A stretch of 64,000 nucleotides of DNA from Erythrophleum ivorense (taxonomy: Eukaryota; Streptophyta; Magnoliopsida; Fabales; Fabaceae). A model generated the notes under the pieces. It was given only the letters and a program-made list of their open reading frames with translations. It was not told where the DNA came from and searched no databases. A program made the translations under genes and the position numbers. Location of the stretch: NCBI GenBank assembly GCA_026724425.1, contig JAIUCV010001221.1, positions 79,539 to 143,538 of the forward strand, in the 5' to 3' direction. Every line of letters begins with the position of its first letter. The stretch's first letter is position 1. Shown here piece by piece: positions 58,003 through 64,000 of the stretch.

Positions 58003-58159
58003 TAACAGAGATAACAACAGTTAGTTTATTTCAGTTATTTTGGTTAGTTAGTTACTGACCATTATAAAATGTACACGATATCATAACATATGGACATGTT
58101 CCTTTCTGCTGCACTTTTCTATTCTGTTTCTCTCTTCTCCTCTGTCGCTTCTGGTGTCA
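58003..58159 (+). repeat. 5' LTR of the Copia element
   Basis: 157 bp, TAACAGAGATAACAACAGTT ... TCTGGTGTCA, followed directly by the primer-binding site TGGTATCAGAGC (58160-58171). The first TG of a canonical LTR appears lost. CCATTATAAAATGT at about 58059 is a weak TATA candidate. Confidence 0.85.
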
Positions 58160-58216
58160 TGGTATCAGAGCAACTCTATTCACGGGTTTCTTGACTGCTC
58201 TCGAAGCTAGGTGCAA

Positions 58217-61200
58217 TGCCTACTACAACTTCATCTGACGCTGAGAGTGGTGCGACTCCATCCCGCAGTCAAGATCCTGCCACCGATCCATCTTCACCGT
58301 ATTACTTGCACCCTAAACCCTGGTGCTGGTGGCACCATCGATGAATGGAGCGAATTACCAATCTTCAAGTTCGTAGATGGGTCAATCAAGCCATCGGCCG
58401 TCACCAATCCTCTCTACTCAACCTCGGAAAGGTGCAATATGATTGTTCAGGGATTACCAAGACTCTTGAGAGTAATATTGCCCAGAGCATTCTTTGGATT
58501 GACAATGCATACAACATATGGGCTGATTTGAGGGACAGATTCTCCCAAGATGATATGTCACGCATTGTAGAACTTCAAGAAGAAATCTACAGTCTTCGAC
58601 AAGGTGAGCTATCAATCAATGACTATTTAAGAAGACTTAAAATCTTGTGGGATGAATATAGCATGATTACGTCATGCCAATCAAGGCCTGCATCTATCAA
58701 CCAGCTTGTTTCTGTGATACTGGGAAGATATCTCGGACATAGCAGGAGCAAGATTATGTGATCAGGTTTCTAAGAGGCTTGAATGATCAATACAATTCCG
58801 TGAAATCGCAAATCTTGCTCATTGATCCAATGCTTGGCATAGGTTTAGAACCCAAAGTCCTGCTGGCAAAGGCACCTATACCGTAGACTAATAACTGTAA
58901 TCAATTCAATTTTGGAAATTTAGGCAACTGCAAGTTCTGCATCTCCTGTGGAAAGGCTTAGCACACGGTTGAAACTTGCTACAGGTAACATGGGTTTCCT
59001 CCTGGCTTTAAATTTCGGAATCAATCAAGTTCTGTCAATCAAATGAATACTCAAGAAACAACCCTAGAAGCATCTTCAAACAATTCTTCAATACTCCCAC
59101 AGCCCTAGTTCTCATTTGAGCAGTACCAAAAGTTGCTTTCCTTGATTCTCTAAAGGAAGGTTCAAATAGTACTCCCTTTGTTAACCAACTTGCCATGAAT
59201 AATAATACAACAAGTAATTACCATATGAATCCTTCATTCCAAGATAACACGTGGATTATAGATTCTGGGCCTACTAACCATGTGTACAGATCACTTGCTT
59301 GGTTTATTTCATATAAGGCTATCCCACCAATCAAAGTCAAACTTCCCAATGGATCCTTCATCACTTGTCACTTCCAAATTTTTTAACATTGACTAATGTT
59401 CTTTATATACCTAGTTTTGCTTTCAACATTATCTTTGTTTCAAAAACAACACGTTTCCTTCCTTACTATCTAATATTTGGGGATTCTCATTGTTGGATAT
59501 AAGAAATTTGCCCTTGGAGAATAATTGGTGTAGCTAAGTCTTTAAAGGCTTATACCTCCTATATGCAGATATGCCTCAACTCACAATCTCACATATCAAT
59601 TATATTATCCAAGACCTATTGTTGCAACACTCACAATCTAATTATACACTCTGGCACATCAAATTAGGCCATGCATCAAATTCTATATTCTAATCTTTGC
59701 ACAAACATTTTTCTTTCATTCCTTGTAAATCCATACATGTACCATGCGACACATGTTACTTTGCCAAACATAAACGATTATCATTTCTTATAAGTACCAA
59801 CAAAAGTAATAAAATTTTCAATTTAATTCATGTTGACATTTGGGGTCCCTTTGCTCATCCTTCTATTCATAGTCACAAATACTTCTTGACTATTATAGAT
59901 GACTATTCATGTTTTACATGGATATTTCTCATGAAATCAAAATCTAATACTTGCCACCATTTGCAAAATTTCCTTGCCCATGTTCAGACTCAGCTTGACA
60001 TCATCATCAAGTGTATCCATTTTGATAATGGCGTAAAATTTGCAATGACATCCTATTTTGCTTTTAAGGGTATCATTCATCAAACTTCATAGATCGAAAC
60101 TCCACAGCAAAATGGACCAGTAGAGAGAAAGCATCAGCATATTCTTAATGTTGCACGGTCTCTTATGTTTCAATCTTCTCTCCCTCACCAATACTAGTCT
60201 TATGCTGTTGTCCATGTTGTACATTTAATAAATCGATTACCATCTTTTATTATTAATCACAAAACCCCTTTTGAACTGCTACATAAGACATCTCCCACCT
60301 ATGATCATATTAGAGTTTTTGGTTCTTTGTGTTTTGATGCTACCTTTGCTCACAATCACTCAAAAATTGATCCAAGAGCTAAAAAGTGTGTAATTCTTGG
60401 TTATTCTAGTGGTACTAAAGGATTTCTCCTCTTAGATTTACATACTCAAGCTATTTTCATCTCACATGATGTAATTTTCTATGAAACATCTTTCCCTTTC
60501 TCCACTACTTCAGTTCCAAGTACATCTTCTGCCATTCCATCCCTTTAAGACTAACCTCTTATTAACTTTTCTGAAATTGATGTTTTTCATGCTCCTTTAG
60601 ATTCCCAACCTACTCAAGAGCCTGCACCTTTGTCACCACTTTCCTCTTCTTCACCAGCATCTAAGTCCCTTTCTACACAAAATTCACAAATTGCACCACC
60701 ACTTTTTCAACCAAGGATATCAACCAGAACTCATAAACTCCCCACATATCTGCATGACTATCATCTTGCCTTTTAAGCTTCAACTACACCATCTTCTCAA
60801 GGTATTTTTCACCCCCTATCTAATGTTTTGTCTTATTCTAATCTTTCTGCTTCTTATAAAAACTTTGTTTTGGCTACTTCTGTTACTTCTGAACCTAAAT
60901 CATATAACCAAGCTATGAAACATGCTGAATGGAGGGATGCAATGTCAGCTAAGATCAAAGCTCTTGAACAAAACAATATATGGGTCCTTACTCCATTACT
61001 AGTTGGCATACACCTGATTGGATGTAAGTGGGTGTACAAGACTAAATACAACACTGACAGTAGCATTAAAAGATACAAGGCCTGGCTCACTGCAAAGGGA
61101 TACACACAGACCAAAAGCTTCAACTATTTTGATACATTTTCTCCTATTGCAAAAATGACTATTATTAGACTAGTTTTGGCCATTGTTGTTACCAAAGGAT

Positions 61201-62437
61201 GGTTTCTTCATCAATTAGATATGAACAATGCTTTTCTTCATGGTGATCTTCATGAAGAGGTTTACATGCAACTCCCACAAGGCTTTCATTCACCTAATTC
61301 AAAACTAGTATATAAATTGCAAAAATCTCTTTATGGCCTCAAACAGGCAAGTCACTAGTGGTTCTTCAAGCTCTCCACTACTTTGATCTCTTATGGTATA
61401 CTCAATCATATTTTAATCACTTCTTATTTACCAAAGTCATTGATGCTTCTTTCATTGTACTGTTGGTGTATGTGGATGATGTCATATTGGCCGAAAATGA
61501 TTTTATCAAAATCCAACACATCAAAGCCTCCCTTGACATTGCTTTTAAGATTAAGGATCTTAGGGAATTAAAATTCTTTCTCAAGCTTGAAGTTGCCTAT
61601 TCCACTACATGCATTGTTCTATCTGAACACAAGTTTGCTCTTGAATTACTTGAAAATTCTGGTTTTTTGGTTTCCAAACCAATCAAGACACCTATGGACA
61701 AGTCCTCAAGGTTATCTAAGGATGCTAGCAATCTAGTATTTGATCCCTCTGCTTATCGTACACTTGTAGGCCAACTCCTTTACCTTACCACAACTCAACC
61801 TAATCTTAGCTATGCAATTCAACAATTAAGTCAGTTTCTTTTTTACCCTCGTGACCTTCACTTGCAAGCAGCCCACTGAATCCTTCGTTATATTAAAGGA
61901 TCTCCAAGAAAAGGCTTATTTTTTCCTTCAAACTTTAATTTGCAGCTTAAATGCTTTAGTGATTTGGATTAGGCCACCTGTCCAGATTCTAGACAATCCA
62001 CTATCAGTTTCTGTGTGTTTCAAGACCGAGCTCTAATCTCGTGAAAGTCCAAAAGGCAGCCTACAATCTCCAGATCTTTCTAGGAAGCTGAGTATCGCGC
62101 CTTAGCAGCAACCACATGTGAAGTTCAATGGCTTCTATATCTCCTTGCAGACTTACACATTCCTTACCAAATGCTTGTTAATATTTACTGTGATAACAAG
62201 TATACCCTTCAGATAGCAGCCAACCCAACATTTCATGAGTGCACCAAACATATCGAACTAGACTGTCACTTGGTACAAGAAAAGGTTCAGTCTAAGATCG
62301 TTCATCTTTTTCTTGTCAAGTTTGTTGATCAGCTTGCAAATGTGTTCATAAAACTTCCGTCTCCTACCTTTTTTACCACCATCATTTCCAAGCTGAGCAT
62401 GATAAACATCCATGCTCCACTTGCGCTTGGAGGGTAA
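58217..62437 (+). pseudogene. Copia gag-pol remnants
   Basis: Gag: 58345-58761 open (MERITNLQVRRWVNQAIGRH..., with SINDYLRRLKILWDEY). A CCHC-like knuckle region around 58930-58985 is degraded. Protease: WIIDSGPTNHVY (59253-59288), where the usual DSGAT is altered. Integrase: LWHIKLGHAS and HVPCDTCYFAKHKRLSF (zinc-binding), then LIHVDIWGPF and TIIDDYSCFTWIF at 59697-60092. Reverse transcriptase: GCKWVYKTKYNTDSSIKRYK, LDMNNAFLHGDLHEEVYMQL and LYGLKQ at 60828-61358, then VYVDDVI near 61468. RNase H: YCDNKYTLQIAANPTFHECT near 62183. Stops between these pieces rule out a full polyprotein. Confidence 0.9.
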
Positions 62438-62595
62438 CAGAGATAACAACAGTTAGTTTATTTCAATTATTTTAGTTAGTTAATTACTGACAAACCATTA
62501 TAAAATGTACACAATATCATAACATATGGACACGTTCATTTCTATTGCACTTTTCTATTCTATTTCTCTTTTCTCCTCTATTGCTTTTTATGTCA
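62435..62595 (+). repeat. 3' LTR of the Copia element
   Basis: 161 bp, aligned end to end with the 5' LTR. It differs by a 4-bp insertion (CAAA at about 62491) and about 15 substitutions by my hand alignment, most of them G-to-A or C-to-T relative to the 5' copy. Confidence 0.85.
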
Positions 62596-62600
62596 GTTTT

Positions 62601-63151
62601 GCTTCTTATGTCTCATTAATTAAGTTTAAATTAATCAGAATCACATGCATACATATGTACAAACCTGCAAGTGTGTATAAGCGTGAAGAGAGAGAAATAA
62701 GGAAGAATAGACGAAAATAGATGAAGCAAAGTGAAAAAGATAGACAAATTTACAAAGAGAAAGAGAGAGACCTAAGAGCGTAAAGACAGAGTGGGAGAAA
62801 GTAAATGCAAGAAAGGAATGGGATGAAAGAGATAGTGGTAGCCGACAAAAGCGAAGGTGACAATGACAAAGAAGGATCGATGGAAAAATCTAGGACAATA
62901 ATAAAAGTGGCTCAGTAGCTTAGAGAAAGAGAAAATATCTCACTTGAAAGAAATTTCTTACTAAAAACTTGATGCCTTCATACATTGGAAGAACAACCCC
63001 TATTTATACTCATCAAAAAAGGATATTTTTGTCTAGAAATTAAGACAGCACATTAATGGAATTAAGAGTTATGAAAGTTACAAGGATGTCATTATTATTG
63101 GGGGTTATTAGAGTTGTTATTAAGAGGGAAGTTACGAAGTTTCATGGGAGG
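62601..63151 (-). repeat. Probable 3' LTR region of a Ty3/Gypsy element
   Basis: This lies directly downstream of the minus-strand integrase end. On the minus strand it contains GATGAGTATAAATAGGGGTT (TATA box, about 62997-63016) followed by leader-like sequence with TTTCTTTCAAG and CTTTCTCTAAGC, as in plant LTRs. LTR boundaries could not be fixed because the partner LTR lies outside the window. Confidence 0.5.
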
Positions 63152-64000
63152 TTATGTCTGTTGCAATGATAATGGCGATTCCGTTTGATCCTTCCCGGGT
63201 TGGACTGAACTCGCCCTCGAGTCTAAATCGGCATCATCATCCAAGTAGGGTGACAGATCAGCAACATTGAAGGTAGCAGAAAAGCCATAGGCTCCTAGCA
63301 GCTCAACTTTGTAAGTATTGTTATTGATCTTCTGCACAATCTTGAATGGATCATCAGCTCTAGGTGATAATTTAGCATTTATTTGCTTCGAAAATCTTTC
63401 TTTTCGTAAGTGTATCCATACCAAATCTCCCACTTTGAATATTTGTTGTTTCTGATGCTTGTCACGCTGAGTCATGTACCTCAAGTTCTGCTTTTGAATC
63501 ATTTCTCGAACTTGCTCGTGCAACTTCTTGATCTCCTTGGTCCTTTGTTCCGCATTGCTATTGTAATGTCGACTATCAAGTGATGGAGTCAAAACCAACG
63601 AGCTAAGTGGAGGTGCACCATAAACTACTTCAAATGGGCATTTTTTGATCGTCTGATTAGTTGAGTTATTGTAGGCGAACTCAACTTGTGCAAGGATAAG
63701 GTCCCACTATTTCAGGTTCTTTCCTACAAAACTGCAAAGTAAATTTCTCAAAACTCAATTGATAGCTTCAGTCTGACCATCTGTCTGTGGATGACTAACA
63801 CTGTTAAATTGAAGCTTCTTCTCCATTTTCTTCCACAGAGTCCTCCAAAAGTCGCTGAGGAACTTGACATCACGATCAGAAGTGATAGTCTTGGGAATAC
63901 CATGTAGACGAACAATTTCCTTGAAGTATAAATTTGCAACTTGAACAGCATCATTCATCTTCTGACATGGTATAAAGTGTGCCATCTTTAAAAATTGATC
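63152..64000 (-). pseudogene. Ty3/Gypsy pol, integrase C-terminal part (runs off the right edge)
   Basis: The integrase core appears as LHGIPKTITSDRDVKFLSDF and SHPQTDGQTEAIN (63985-63755), the usual GIP..I.SDRD and HPQTDGQ motifs. It continues into a C-terminal segment open at 63598-63152 with QRTKEIKKLHEQVREMIQKQ, KVGDLVWIHLRKERF and FNVADLSPYLDDDADLDS, which is the standard Ty3 integrase tail. A TAG interrupts the frame between the two (about 63708-63710, where the family has a Trp-Asp). The element therefore lies mostly right of 64000. No chromodomain is visible. Confidence 0.9.

Larger units (their letters stand above)
58003..62595 (+). mobile_element. Ty1/Copia LTR retrotransposon, 4.6 kb, decayed
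   Basis: The LTRs are 157 and 161 bp. The initiator-Met primer-binding site TGGTATCAGAGC directly follows the 5' LTR and a CTTGGAGGG purine tract precedes the 3' LTR. Gag, protease, integrase, reverse transcriptase and RNase H regions appear in Copia order on the plus strand, broken by stops. The 5' LTR starts 46 bp upstream of the ATG of the minus-strand ubiquitin-hydrolase-related pseudogene, so it separates that gene from its promoter or lies in its 5' leader. Confidence 0.93.

Noticed and set aside
57809..58024. Plus-strand 71-codon frame antisense to the ubiquitin-hydrolase-related start
   Set aside because: Shadow of conserved minus-strand coding sequence running into the Copia LTR.
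1..64000. tRNA, rRNA, CRISPR arrays and bacterial operon features
   Set aside because: None seen. The only TGGTATCAGAGC-type tRNA complement is the retrotransposon primer-binding site, and tandem repeats lack CRISPR-like spacers.

Overview
The window is nuclear DNA from a flowering plant, most likely a woody eudicot. The evidence is GT-AG introns, long AT-rich intergenic DNA, plant-only families (nodulin-like MFS transporter, LOB-domain protein, plant-mobile-domain gene, a plant ubiquitin-hydrolase-related family) and nested plant transposons. No bacterial, organellar, rRNA, tRNA or CRISPR feature was seen. Coordinates and splice sites were read by eye.

Layout. 0-5.1 kb: a partial WBP11-like gene (minus strand), unassigned coding-like scraps and MITEs. 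7.8-12.5 kb: one intact two-exon nodulin-like/NFD4-type transporter gene (minus), with a broken partial copy downstream. 12.5-17.3 kb: AT-rich spacer with a MITE. 17.36-26.10 kb: an 8.7-kb Mutator-like element (MULE) with a perfect 9-bp target duplication, carrying a MURA-type transposase gene and a plant-mobile-domain gene, both with nonsense codons. 27.1-30.3 kb: a decayed LINE. 31.2-36.8 kb: a gag-only Ty3-type LTR element whose 3' LTR received a 1.7-kb fold-back MULE related to the 8.7-kb one. 38.5-40.1 kb: a MITE and a tandem duplication. 40.39-44.82 kb: a 4.4-kb solo LTR with a perfect 5-bp duplication. 45.2-45.9 kb: a LOB-domain pseudogene. 48.6-58.0 kb: a 14-exon ubiquitin-hydrolase-related pseudogene with a TRIM-like element in an intron. 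58.0-62.6 kb: a Copia element inserted 46 bp upstream of that pseudogene's ATG. 62.6-64 kb: the 3' end of a Ty3/Gypsy element running off the right edge.

Only the transporter at 10.1-12.5 kb looks like a complete working host gene; the WBP11-like gene may be real but its 3' part is not in the window. Most of the rest records transposon insertion and decay. The most interesting parts are the MULE family (GC-rich subterminal hairpins, extra internal termini, associated mobile-domain gene), the fold-back relative whose uninterrupted target survives in the sister LTR, the 33-bp tandem repeat in the gag-only element, and the excess of C-to-T/G-to-A changes in transposon copies.
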